This document shows, piece after piece, positions 8,089-16,176 of a stretch of DNA of 64,000 bases (the stretch's first letter is position 1; each line of letters starts with the position of its first letter). A program made the position numbers and the translations under genes. The stretch is from Archangium lipolyticum (GTDB taxonomy: Bacteria; Myxococcota; Myxococcia; Myxococcales; Myxococcaceae): positions 62,001 through 126,000 of the forward strand of contig NZ_JANKBZ010000026.1 in assembly GCF_024623785.1 (NCBI RefSeq). Reading direction: 5' to 3'. The notes under the pieces are model-generated. The model did not search any database, was not told the DNA's origin, and saw only the letters and a program-made list of their open reading frames with translations.

Positions 8089-8940
8089 ATGAAGAACGAG
8101 CTCAAGAACCAGCTGCGCCAGCAGGACGCCACGGCGTTGGCCCAGGGCTATTCGCCCGCCATCCGCGCCATGGAGATCGCCAGCATCGTCACCTTCGTGG
8201 GCCTGGAGTCGGCCCTCGTCTGGCGGCTGTGGGGCGGCGCCCACACGGGTCCCTGGCTGGTGCTCAGCGCCCTGCTGCTGGGCTACCTGGCGGCCGACTT
8301 CGTCTCCGGCATCGTCCATTGGATGGGCGACACCTGGGGCTCCACGGAGATGCCCGTGCTGGGCAAGGCCTTCATCCGGCCCTTCCGTGAGCACCACGTG
8401 GACGAGAAGGCCATCACCCGCCACGACTTCGTGGAGACCAACGGGAACAACTGCCTGGTCTCCATCCCCGTGGCCATCCTCGCGGTGGTCCTCCCCCACT
8501 CCAATGCGGGCTGGGTGTTCGTCTCCACCTTCCTCGGGGCGATGATCTTCTGGGTGATGGCGACCAACCAGTTCCACAAGTGGTCGCACATGGACGAGCC
8601 GCCCGCGTTCATCGGCTTCCTGCAGCGCGTGCACCTCATCCTGCCGCCGGCCCACCATCAGGTCCACCACACGGCGCCCTACAACAAGTACTACTGCATC
8701 ACCGTGGGCTGGATGAACAAGCCGCTGGCGATGATCGGCTTCTTCCCCACCATGGAGCGCCTCATCACGTGGGCCACCGGAGCCATCCCCCGCAAGGATG
8801 ACATCGGCACGGAGGCCGCCCTGGAGCTCTTCGAGGCCACCGCCGCCGCCGAGCCCCCCGTCGTCCAGGCCGCCAAGGAGCTGCTCGAGGCCACCACGGC
8901 CGAGGAGCCCAAGCCGGTGTCTCCCGCGCGGCCGTCCTGA
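8089..8940 (+). CDS. carF: CarF: plasmanylethanolamine desaturase (TMEM189/PEDS1 family)
   Basis: 283 residues from the ATG at 8089, close to Myxococcus CarF in length. Four hydrophobic segments surround a histidine-rich core: His77 in GIVHWMGDTWG, His102/103 and His112 in FREHHVDEKAITRHDFVETN, His163/167 in QFHKWSHM, and His189/190/193/194 in PAHHQVHH. This is the full set expected for the di-iron desaturase that makes the vinyl-ether bond of plasmalogens, as established for CarF and human TMEM189. In Myxococcus it is needed to signal singlet oxygen to the CarQ-CarR pathway for light-induced carotenoids. The last 40 residues are an Ala/Glu-rich tail. No carotenoid genes are adjacent. Confidence 0.93.
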   Translation: MKNELKNQLRQQDATALAQGYSPAIRAMEIASIVTFVGLESALVWRLWGGAHTGPWLVLSALLLGYLAADFVSGIVHWMGDTWGSTEMPVLGKAFIRPFREHHVDEKAITRHDFVETNGNNCLVSIPVAILAVVLPHSNAGWVFVSTFLGAMIFWVMATNQFHKWSHMDEPPAFIGFLQRVHLILPPAHHQVHHTAPYNKYYCITVGWMNKPLAMIGFFPTMERLITWATGAIPRKDDIGTEAALELFEATAAAEPPVVQAAKELLEATTAEEPKPVSPARPS

Positions 8941-9063
8941 CGCACCGCGTTTCCGGGGGGCCGGCCTGTCGAGCCCTCCACTACTCCGGGTTGCCCCGAG
9001 GAATTCCCGGAACGGGTTCCGTGTCGAGAGCGTCACCGCCGACCTCCCGGCCGGCACGCAGAC

Positions 9064-11241
9064 ATGCCTGAATCCCCCAGCTCTCGAGCCCCCCTGGCCC
9101 GTTCGACGCTCATCCACATGGGCGTGCGCATCGCGGTCATCATCGCGCTGACGACCTTCTTCAGCTACCTGCACATGTTCCACACACTGCGCACCGAGGC
9201 CCTCGGGCAGCTGGAGCGGCATGTCGCGGAGCGCGGCCAGCGCGAGCAGGCCATCTTCGTCCTGGCGGAGGACAATCACGTCGTCTTCAAGAACACCCTG
9301 GAGCGGAGGTTCCAGGAGCTCACGCCGGAGGAGGTGAGCTCGCGCTTCGAGCGGCTCTTCGTCCAGCTGCCCGATGGCTCGCTCCGCACCCGCGCCGAGG
9401 GCTTCGACAGCGCGACGATGACGGCCGTCTTCATCCCCCGGGGCGTGAACATGGATCCGGACATGCGCCGGCTGATCCTCGCCTCGTACGACGTGGTTTC
9501 CTGGTTCGGGCCCGCCTTCGGGACCCGCTTCACGAATACCTACGTCACACTGCCCGAGGGGCCACTCATCCTCTATTGGCCGAAGGGCTCCTCCTGGTGC
9601 CATGAAGCCCCGCCGGACTTCCAGATCACCGAATTCGGCCACTTCCCCATCAGCCTCCCCCAGAACAACCCGAAGAGGGTGACGAGCTGGTCCGGCGTCT
9701 ACGAGGATCCGCTCAGCCACAAGCCGATGACCTCGATCTCCACGCCGCTGGACAAGGGGGGGCGCCACGTCGCGACCCTCAGCCACGACGTGCTCCTCGA
9801 GGAGTTGATGGCCCGCACCATCAACGACCACCTGCCCGGCGCGTACAACGTCATCTTCCGCCATGATGGAGAGCCCATCGCCGCCGGACAGACGCCCCTG
9901 CAACAGCCCGGCTCGTCCGAGGAGCGGGCCCACCTGCGGGACATCATCGAGCGGGTGAGGAACCGCCCCCCCGGCGAGACCGTGCTGGAGCTCCCGCGGC
10001 ATGACGAGTACCTCGCCACGGCCCAGCTCGAGGGTCCCGGATGGAACTTCGTCACCGTACTGCCCGAGAGCGTGGTGACCCGGCCCGCCCTCCAGGCCGC
10101 CCGCACCGTCCTGCTCCTCGGCGTGCTCTCGCTCATCCTCGAGCTGGTCATCCTGTACTGGGTGCTCCAGCGGCAGGTCGCCCGTCCGCTGCTCACCTTC
10201 ACCCAGGCGACCGACCGGGTGGCCTCCGGTGAGTTCCACGTCGAGCTGGACACCTCGCGTGGCGACGAGCTGGGACAGCTGGCCCGCTCCTTCCGGCTCA
10301 TGGCCGACCAGGTGCAACGGCGCGAGGCGGAGCTGCGTCAGGCCAACGAGGGACTCGAGCAGCGCGTCGAGGAGCGCACCCGCGAGCTCAAGGACGTCCA
10401 CATGCAGTTGGTGCAGACGGCCCGCCGCGCCGGCATGGCGGAGATCGCCACCAACGTGCTGCACAACGTGGGCAACGTGCTCAACAGCGTCTACACCTCC
10501 GCCCAGCTCGCCAAGGAGCGCATGGTGGGCATGCGCCTGGAGCACGTGGGCCGTGTCGCCCACATGCTCCAGGAGCGCCAGTCCGACGTCGGAACCTTCC
10601 TCACCCAGGACGAGCGCGGGCGCAACGTGATTCCCTTCCTGGGCAAGCTGGGACAGAACCTGCTCGATGAGCGCGAGGAGCTCGTCGAGCTGCTCGACGA
10701 CGTGGGGCGCTACACCGAGCACGTCGGCGACATCGTCAAGGTGCAGCAGAACTACGCGCGCACGCCCCGGCTGCACGAGCCCGTCCAGCTGACGGAGCTG
10801 GTGGAGGACGCGCTGCGCATCAACGCGGCCGGACTCACCCGTCACCAGGTGAAGGTGGCGCGCAACCTGGAGGCCCTGCCTCCGGTGCTCACCGACAAGC
10901 ACAAGACGCTGATGATCCTGGTCAACCTGGTGAGCAACGCCAAGTACGCCATGGATGGAGTTCCCCCCGCCGAGCGGCTCCTGTCCGTGAAGATGGAGCG
11001 CGCCGGCACCGACCGCGTCCGCATCGAGGTCCACGACAACGGCATGGGCATCGCGCCGGAGATGCTCACCCGCATCTTCCAGTACGGCTTCACCACCCGG
11101 GATGAGGGGCATGGCTTCGGTCTGCACTCCAGCGCCCTGGCGGCGCAGGAGCTGGGGGGCTCGCTGACCGTCCACAGCAAAGGACCCGGGCACGGAGCCA
11201 CCTTCACGTTGGACCTCCCCTATGTGGAGTCGAACGGGTAG
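9064..11241 (+). CDS. Membrane sensor histidine kinase with atypical LHNVGN phosphoacceptor box
   Basis: 725 residues. A membrane helix at about 18-38 is followed by an extracytoplasmic sensor of about 300 residues, then a second helix at about 345-367 (TVLLLGVLSLILELVILYWV), a HAMP domain (370-425) and a coiled coil to 455. The phosphoacceptor region reads AGMAEIATNVLHNVGNVLNS with candidate His467, replacing the usual H-E-x-x-x-P. A GHKL ATPase domain follows (N box LVNLVSNAKYAM, G1 DNGMGI, G2 GHGFGLH). No response regulator is adjacent, so it is an orphan. A second kinase in this window (from 19770) has the same core but a different sensor. The next gene starts 30 bases on and may be cotranscribed. 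Confidence 0.88.
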   Translation: MPESPSSRAPLARSTLIHMGVRIAVIIALTTFFSYLHMFHTLRTEALGQLERHVAERGQREQAIFVLAEDNHVVFKNTLERRFQELTPEEVSSRFERLFVQLPDGSLRTRAEGFDSATMTAVFIPRGVNMDPDMRRLILASYDVVSWFGPAFGTRFTNTYVTLPEGPLILYWPKGSSWCHEAPPDFQITEFGHFPISLPQNNPKRVTSWSGVYEDPLSHKPMTSISTPLDKGGRHVATLSHDVLLEELMARTINDHLPGAYNVIFRHDGEPIAAGQTPLQQPGSSEERAHLRDIIERVRNRPPGETVLELPRHDEYLATAQLEGPGWNFVTVLPESVVTRPALQAARTVLLLGVLSLILELVILYWVLQRQVARPLLTFTQATDRVASGEFHVELDTSRGDELGQLARSFRLMADQVQRREAELRQANEGLEQRVEERTRELKDVHMQLVQTARRAGMAEIATNVLHNVGNVLNSVYTSAQLAKERMVGMRLEHVGRVAHMLQERQSDVGTFLTQDERGRNVIPFLGKLGQNLLDEREELVELLDDVGRYTEHVGDIVKVQQNYARTPRLHEPVQLTELVEDALRINAAGLTRHQVKVARNLEALPPVLTDKHKTLMILVNLVSNAKYAMDGVPPAERLLSVKMERAGTDRVRIEVHDNGMGIAPEMLTRIFQYGFTTRDEGHGFGLHSSALAAQELGGSLTVHSKGPGHGATFTLDLPYVESNG

Positions 11242-11271
11242 CGTGCCGGTCCCACCGCCCGGTCCGCGCCC

Positions 11272-12036
11272 ATGCTCCACCACCTGCTGCGTCTCTCCAG
11301 ACACACCCCCGCGGTCCAGATGGAGACCGTGCGGCGGGAGGCGCTCTCGGATGGGCTCACCCGGGAGCTGCACGCGGTCGCCAACGTCTTGATGGCCGAG
11401 GACCTGGAGCACTTCCGCGTGCACGCCCAGGCCAATGATCTCGTCCACGTCTTCCGCCGCGCGGATACGGGGAAGATCATCGGCTTCCAGTTCTGGCGGA
11501 CGGCGCCCATCGCGCTGCCCGGGGGCCGCGTCATCCTCGGAGGCAAGCTGCGAATCCTGCCCGAGTTCCGCAATCGCGGCCTGCACCTGCTCTCCGGCCT
11601 GACGTTCTACCTGCAGGACAAGCTGCGGCATCCACGGAGCCGGCACTACCGCCTGTCCATCGCCAGCCTGTTCGGCTTCGTGTCCATCACCGAGGCCCTG
11701 GCCCGGTACCACCTCTTCGAGCCCCAAGCGCGGACCGGTGAGACGCGCGCCCTCCGGGAGGTCTTCCTCTCCCTGGCCGAGGAGAGCCACTTCCGTGTCG
11801 ACGAGGAACGCGGGCTCTTCTTCGTGGACATCTTCATGACGCCCGAGACGCTGGGCCGCTACCCGGCGGACTACTTCGAGAGACCCGCGGCCAGGGCCTA
11901 TGCCGCCGTCAATCCGGAGTTCCGGACCAACGGAAGCTACGTCGGCTTCTGGTTCCGGTTCACTCCCGACAACCTGGCGTCGCTGACACGCGCCACCCTG
12001 CGCAAGCTGCTGCGGAGCGGGTCCCCGGCGAAATGA
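11272..12036 (+). CDS. GNAT-like protein of unknown function
   Basis: 254 residues. The region 55-110 (TGKIIGFQFWRTAP, then ILGGKLRILPEFRNRGLH) resembles an acyl-CoA N-acyltransferase core: a strand, then basic R-N-R-G before a helix, like the Q/R-x-x-G-x-G/A acetyl-CoA loop. The match is weak and no catalytic residue can be named. There is no signal peptide and few hydrophobic stretches. It follows the sensor kinase by 30 bases on the same strand and is probably in its transcript. The function is not recognised; an acyltransferase acting on a lipid or protein is only a guess. Confidence 0.6.
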   Translation: MLHHLLRLSRHTPAVQMETVRREALSDGLTRELHAVANVLMAEDLEHFRVHAQANDLVHVFRRADTGKIIGFQFWRTAPIALPGGRVILGGKLRILPEFRNRGLHLLSGLTFYLQDKLRHPRSRHYRLSIASLFGFVSITEALARYHLFEPQARTGETRALREVFLSLAEESHFRVDEERGLFFVDIFMTPETLGRYPADYFERPAARAYAAVNPEFRTNGSYVGFWFRFTPDNLASLTRATLRKLLRSGSPAK

Positions 12037-12057
12037 AGCCAGGGCCCCAGGGCCGAC

Positions 12058-12876
12058 TCAGAAGGACAGGTCCACCTGCTCCGCGGAGTGGATGGGACGC
12101 CCCAGGAAGCGCGCCCCCACCTCCACGAAGCGCTCCGGCACGTCCGTGACGAAGTAATGGTGCGTAGGCGGATCGCCCGCCGCCGCCAGCAGCCCCTGCT
12201 CCGTGAGCAGCTCCGTCACCACCTCGGCGGTGGCCTCGGCCGAGTCCACCAGGGACACCTGTGGCCCCACGGCCGCGGCGATGACGTCCCTGAGCAGCGG
12301 GTAGTGGGTGCAGCCCAACACCAGGGTGTCCACACCGCTCCGGGCGAAGTCCGCCAGGTACTCGCGCGCCACCAGTTGGGGCACGTCTCCCGCCAGCCAG
12401 CCCTCCTCCGCCAGCGGCACGAAGAGCGGGCACGCCCTCGCCTTCACCCGCACCCCTTCTGGCCCCGCCGCCGCCTCCAGCTCGCGCTGGTAGGCCCCGG
12501 AGCGGATGGTGCCCGGCGTCCCGATGACGCCCACCCCGCCCCCACGCGTCCGCCGCAGTGCGGCCCTCGCGCCCGGAGCAATCACCCCCACCACCGGTAC
12601 CGGCAGCGCCGCCGACAGCGCCGGCAGCGCCACCGCCGAGGCCGTGTTGCACGCCACCACCAACAGCTTGATGCCGCGCTCCAGCAGGAACTCCGCGTTC
12701 TTCAAGGAGTAGCGCGTCACCACCTCGCCGGACTTCGTGCCGTAGGGCACCCGCGCGGTGTCGCCCAGGTACAGTGTGCTCTCGTGTGGGAGGTGGGACA
12801 TCAGCGACTTGAGGACGGTGAGCCCTCCGACGCCTGAATCGAAAACCCCGATGGGACCGTGGCTGTTCTGCCGCAT
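12058..12876 (-). CDS. murI: Glutamate racemase
   Basis: 272 residues from the ATG at 12876 (MRQNSHGPIGVFDSGVGGL). The frame is open upstream but only this start fits the family. The two catalytic cysteines are Cys76 in VACNTASA and Cys189 in LGCTHYPLL. The substrate motifs FDSGVGGLTV and DTARVPYG and the active-site Asp11-equivalent are all present. The enzyme converts L-glutamate to D-glutamate for peptidoglycan side chains in the cytoplasm. It ends 21 bases from the convergent GNAT-like gene. It stands alone; the upstream lipoprotein gene is on the same strand, 110 bases away. Confidence 0.96.
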   Translation of the reverse strand: MRQNSHGPIGVFDSGVGGLTVLKSLMSHLPHESTLYLGDTARVPYGTKSGEVVTRYSLKNAEFLLERGIKLLVVACNTASAVALPALSAALPVPVVGVIAPGARAALRRTRGGGVGVIGTPGTIRSGAYQRELEAAAGPEGVRVKARACPLFVPLAEEGWLAGDVPQLVAREYLADFARSGVDTLVLGCTHYPLLRDVIAAAVGPQVSLVDSAEATAEVVTELLTEQGLLAAAGDPPTHHYFVTDVPERFVEVGARFLGRPIHSAEQVDLSF

Positions 12877-12986
12877 ACCCGGCCTCCCTATCACGATTGA
12901 TGCCAACGCCAGGCGCCCGCTCGAAAAGCAAGGAGGGCCGAGGCGGATGCCCCGGCCCTCCGGAAGGCAGTCGAGCTGCCCGCTGC

Positions 12987-14039
12987 TCAGTACCGGCGCG
13001 GCAGGAAGAGGGTGTAGGCCTCTCCCTCCGTCTCCTGCTCGAAGGCCGTCACCGTCCGCGTGGGCGGGCTGGTGTACCGGTTGGTGTAGACGATGCCTCC
13101 AGGACCCGTGCCATCCATGAAGATCGTGTAATTCCCGGGCCGCAGGAAGTGGTAGATGATGGGGGCTCCGTTGCACGGGTGCACGTCACCGACATCGCCG
13201 TAGACGTACTGCTGCCGCGTCTCGTCATAGAGGTGGATCGTCACCTGCGTGACGCCCGACTGGGCGCAGGTCTTGGAGACGGAGCCGTCGATGAGCTCCC
13301 ACCGCAGCGACAGACCACCCACCGCCCAGAGGCCGTACGAGACCGAGATGGGGCTACCGGCCTGCGTGGTCAGCGTGCCCGTGCGATGGTAGAAAGGCTC
13401 CTCGCCCGCGTTGGTGACACGCACGCCGACGAACTCGATGGTGTGCAGGCCGGGCGCCAGGAAGGGCGACTGGACCTGTGCGCCGCCCATGCCTTCCGCG
13501 CACGAGAAGCGCTCCCACGGGCCATTGTCGATGCGCGCATCCACGTGCGTCACACCGGCCTGGTAGCAGGTGGGGTTCTGGCTGGAGATGTTGCCCTCGA
13601 AGGACCAGGAGATGTACGCGAAGGAGCCAGGGCTGCCATTCGGGGTGAGGTTGGTGTTGATCCGTACGTCCCCGTTCACCGTGAAGGAGCCATTGGACTG
13701 GTAGAGGACCTGGTCGGTGTAGCTGAGGGCCTCGATCCTGTAGCTGTAGTTGCCGGGCACGAAGTCGTGCAGGACGATGCCGTCCACGCCCGCGGTGTTG
13801 CACGCGTAGATGCCCCCGTTGATGAGCGTCTCGCCGGGGATGGAGATGCGGACCTTCTTGACGTCCGGCGTGTCCGCGCACCGGCCCGCGCCCGCGCTGG
13901 CGAAGGTCCACAGGAAGGTGACGTCACCCGGATGGCCCTGGGGGACGTTGCAGCAGTCGTCATCGTCGTGGTCGACGAAGACGCAGCCCGTACCGGCGAC
14001 GGTGAGACAGAGGAATGCCGCGAGGAGTCTGGCGTTCAT
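12987..14039 (-). CDS. Lipoprotein with three internal repeats
   Basis: 350 residues from the ATG at 14039. Residues 1-19 form a lipoprotein signal with lipobox AGTGC, followed by an acidic stretch (DHDDDDCC). The rest shows three divergent repeats of roughly 95-100 residues. Each opens with a Trp strand (FLWTFAS, YISWSFEG, SLRWELID), then a Cys and a V-T/K-V strand (TPDVKKVRI, AGVTHVDARI, SGVTQVTIHL). Each has a second Cys and closes with an F-L/V-x-P-G loop (FVPGNYSYRI, FLAPGLHTIEF, FLRPGNYTIFM). The two cysteines per unit suggest one disulfide each in small beta-sandwich domains. Surface location is likely. No family is recognised. Confidence 0.8.
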   Translation of the reverse strand: MNARLLAAFLCLTVAGTGCVFVDHDDDDCCNVPQGHPGDVTFLWTFASAGAGRCADTPDVKKVRISIPGETLINGGIYACNTAGVDGIVLHDFVPGNYSYRIEALSYTDQVLYQSNGSFTVNGDVRINTNLTPNGSPGSFAYISWSFEGNISSQNPTCYQAGVTHVDARIDNGPWERFSCAEGMGGAQVQSPFLAPGLHTIEFVGVRVTNAGEEPFYHRTGTLTTQAGSPISVSYGLWAVGGLSLRWELIDGSVSKTCAQSGVTQVTIHLYDETRQQYVYGDVGDVHPCNGAPIIYHFLRPGNYTIFMDGTGPGGIVYTNRYTSPPTRTVTAFEQETEGEAYTLFLPRRY

Positions 14040-14217
14040 GGGGTGCCCTCGAAAGGGTGGGTTCGGGGTAGGGGGGACAGGCATGCGGCCCGTCACACAG
14101 ACCCTCGGACGCCGCCTCTCGGGAATTATTCAATCCTCTGCGTCAGCAGCCAGACAACCCCCCTCCCCTCCGGGTTTGTTTGACCACCCCCAACCCAGGT
14201 GTTACGGCCAGACCCCC

Positions 14218-14928
14218 ATGTTGATGCCCCGTTTCCCCCTGGCGCTCGGCGCCATGAACTACCTGCAGATCCTCCGTGACGCCTCCCTCCTGGAGCTGGG
14301 CGTGCTGGGCCTGCTGATGGTCGTCTCGGTGGCGTCCTGGGCGCTCATCGCACTCAAGCACACCCAGTTGTCGCGCGCCCGGACCCAGTCCCTGGCCTTC
14401 CTGGATACCTTCTGGAAGTCCTCCCGCCTGGAGGCCATCTACCAGGACGCCCAGAAGCTCGATGGCTCGCCCCTGTCCAAGGTGTTCTGCGCCGGTTACG
14501 AGGAGCTGAGCAAGCTGGCCCAGGCCAAGGAAGGGGCCGAGGGAGCGATGGCCGAGCGGCTCGGCGGTATCGAGAACGTGGAGCGGGCGCTCAACCGGGC
14601 GTCCACCACCCAGCTCACGGACCTGGAGTCCCGGGTGTCGTTCCTGGGCACGGTGGGCGCGGCGTCCCCGTTCGTGGGCCTGTTCGGCACGGTCATCGGC
14701 ATCCTGAACGCCTTCAACTCCATTGCCGAGCAGGGCAACGCCACGCTGGCCACGGTGGCGGCGCCGGTGGGCAACGCGCTCTTCGCCACGGCGGCCGGCC
14801 TGTTCGCGGCCATTCCCGCGGTGGTCGCCTACAACTCGTTCATCAGCCGCATCAAGGTGTTCGACACGGAGATGGCCAACTTCTCCGCGGACTTCCTCAA
14901 CATCATCAAGCGGCACTTCTTCCGCTAG
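14218..14928 (+). CDS. tolQ: TolQ (MotA/TolQ/ExbB proton channel)
   Basis: 236 residues from the ATG at 14218; ATGs at 14224 and 14254 (MNYLQILRDA) are possible starts, none with a good ribosome site. Three membrane helices are visible: about 25-45 (LGVLGLLMVVSVASWALIAL), 155-175 and 190-215. The family signature FLGTVGAASPFVGLFGTVIG is present. With TolR it forms the proton-driven motor of the Tol-Pal system, which pulls in the outer membrane during division. It is the first gene of tolQ-tolR-tolA-tolB, with 12 bases to tolR. The tolQ/exbB distinction rests on the following tolB. Confidence 0.92.
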   Translation: MLMPRFPLALGAMNYLQILRDASLLELGVLGLLMVVSVASWALIALKHTQLSRARTQSLAFLDTFWKSSRLEAIYQDAQKLDGSPLSKVFCAGYEELSKLAQAKEGAEGAMAERLGGIENVERALNRASTTQLTDLESRVSFLGTVGAASPFVGLFGTVIGILNAFNSIAEQGNATLATVAAPVGNALFATAAGLFAAIPAVVAYNSFISRIKVFDTEMANFSADFLNIIKRHFFR

Positions 14929-14940
14929 GAGACGCACGCC

Positions 14941-15396
14941 ATGGGCATGGGCTCCAATCGCGGGGGTGGCCGCGTCACCATGAGCGAGATCAACGTCACG
15001 CCCATGGTGGACGTGATGCTGGTGCTGCTCATCATCTTCATGGTGACGGCGCCCCTCATCCAGCAGGGCGTCAAGGTGAACCTGCCGGAGGCGAAGGCCG
15101 CCCCGGTGGAGGCCGCCGAGAAGAAGCTGGTGCTGTCCATCGACGCCCAGCGGCGCATCTACATCGGCGAGGCCGAGGTACCGGTGGACGAGCTGGAGAA
15201 GAAGCTGGCCAGCAACGCCAAGGCGCAGGCGGACAAGGAGCTGTACCTGCACGCGGACCGGGACGTGCCCTACGGCGTGGTGGTGGACGTCATGGCCGCC
15301 GCGCAGCGCGCCGGCATCACCAACGTGGGGATGATCACGGACCCCGGGGCCGGGGGACGAACGTCCAACAAGGGCAAGAAGGAGGCACGGCGCTAG
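14941..15396 (+). CDS. tolR: TolR (ExbD/TolR family)
   Basis: 151 residues. A short cytoplasmic start is followed by MSEINVTPMVDVMLVLLIIFMV. The membrane aspartate needed for proton conduction is Asp24, within the single helix at about 22-42. The periplasmic domain at 60-140 has the usual ExbD strands (KLVLSIDAQRRIYI, ELYLHADRDVPYGVVVDVMA) and the tail is basic (GRTSNKGKKEARR). The family's usual length is about 140. Start and stop lie 12 bases after tolQ and 3 bases before tolA. Confidence 0.94.
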   Translation: MGMGSNRGGGRVTMSEINVTPMVDVMLVLLIIFMVTAPLIQQGVKVNLPEAKAAPVEAAEKKLVLSIDAQRRIYIGEAEVPVDELEKKLASNAKAQADKELYLHADRDVPYGVVVDVMAAAQRAGITNVGMITDPGAGGRTSNKGKKEARR

Positions 15397-15399
15397 CCC

Positions 15400-16176
15400 A
15401 TGCACCCGGCCAATCAGTACAGCCTGCTCGTCCCGAGGCGCTCGCGCCTGGGACGTTTCATCGTCGTGTCGCTCGTGGCCCATGCGGTGGTGCTGCTCGC
15501 CATGGGGCTGTACGCCACCTTCTTCTCGGGCCCCCGGGTGCAGCTGGACCAGAAGCCCATCCGCGCCACGCTGGTGCGCCTGGGCAAGCCGCGTGACGAG
15601 AAGTTGCTGCCTCGCAAGGAGCAGCCGCGTCCGCCCCCACCCAAGAAGGTGGAGTCCCCCGCCGCGCCCACACCCGCCGCGCCCGAGCCGGCCAAGGTGG
15701 CAGTGCCCGTGCCCGGGATGAAGCCGGAGCCCGCCCCCAAGCCCGCGCCCCAGAAGGGGGAGACCCAGGGCGAGGACCGGCGCAACCGGCTCTTCGGCGC
15801 CTTCGACAAGCTCGCAAAGCCCTCGAAGCAGGAGGAGGATCCGGAGGGTGCCGAGGACGGCGATCCGAACGGCGACTCCGCCACCGCCGAGGGCGAGCGC
15901 TACTTCGGCCTGCTGACGTCTCAGGTGACCCGCAACTACAACGTTGCGGACACCATCCCCGAGGACGAGCGCATGCGCCTCAGGGCCCTGGTCTTCATGC
16001 GCCTGAGCCGCACCGGCGAGGTCATCGAGGCCCGGCTGACCAAGACCAGCGGCAACACCCTCTTCGACTCGGCCGTGGTGGCCGCGGTGAAGAAGGCCTC
16101 TCCCTTCTCCCCTCCTCCCGACCATCTGCGGGACTCGCTGCAGAAGAACGGCATCAACCTGGAGTTCAGCCCGTGA
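15400..16176 (+). CDS. tolA: TolA/TonB-like energy-transducing protein
   Basis: 258 residues. One N-terminal membrane helix at about 21-45 (IVVSLVAHAVVLLAMGLYAT) follows a basic start. Residues 55-130 are a proline/lysine/alanine-rich linker that could span the periplasm, and 130-165 are acidic. The C-terminal 90 residues fit the TonB C-terminal fold (ALVFMRLSRTGEVIEARLTK, TLFDSAVVAAVKKASPF). Position between tolR and tolB argues for the TolA role, although the tail reads as TonB_C rather than enterobacterial TolA. The tolB GTG start overlaps its stop (GTGA). Confidence 0.88.
   Translation: MHPANQYSLLVPRRSRLGRFIVVSLVAHAVVLLAMGLYATFFSGPRVQLDQKPIRATLVRLGKPRDEKLLPRKEQPRPPPPKKVESPAAPTPAAPEPAKVAVPVPGMKPEPAPKPAPQKGETQGEDRRNRLFGAFDKLAKPSKQEEDPEGAEDGDPNGDSATAEGERYFGLLTSQVTRNYNVADTIPEDERMRLRALVFMRLSRTGEVIEARLTKTSGNTLFDSAVVAAVKKASPFSPPPDHLRDSLQKNGINLEFSP

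Noticed and set aside
7927-11790. A 1287-codon minus-strand open frame opposite carF, the sensor kinase and the GNAT-like gene
   Set aside because: Same cause. It crosses three good plus-strand genes, and its product is rich in Gly, His, Arg and Asp without recognisable structure.
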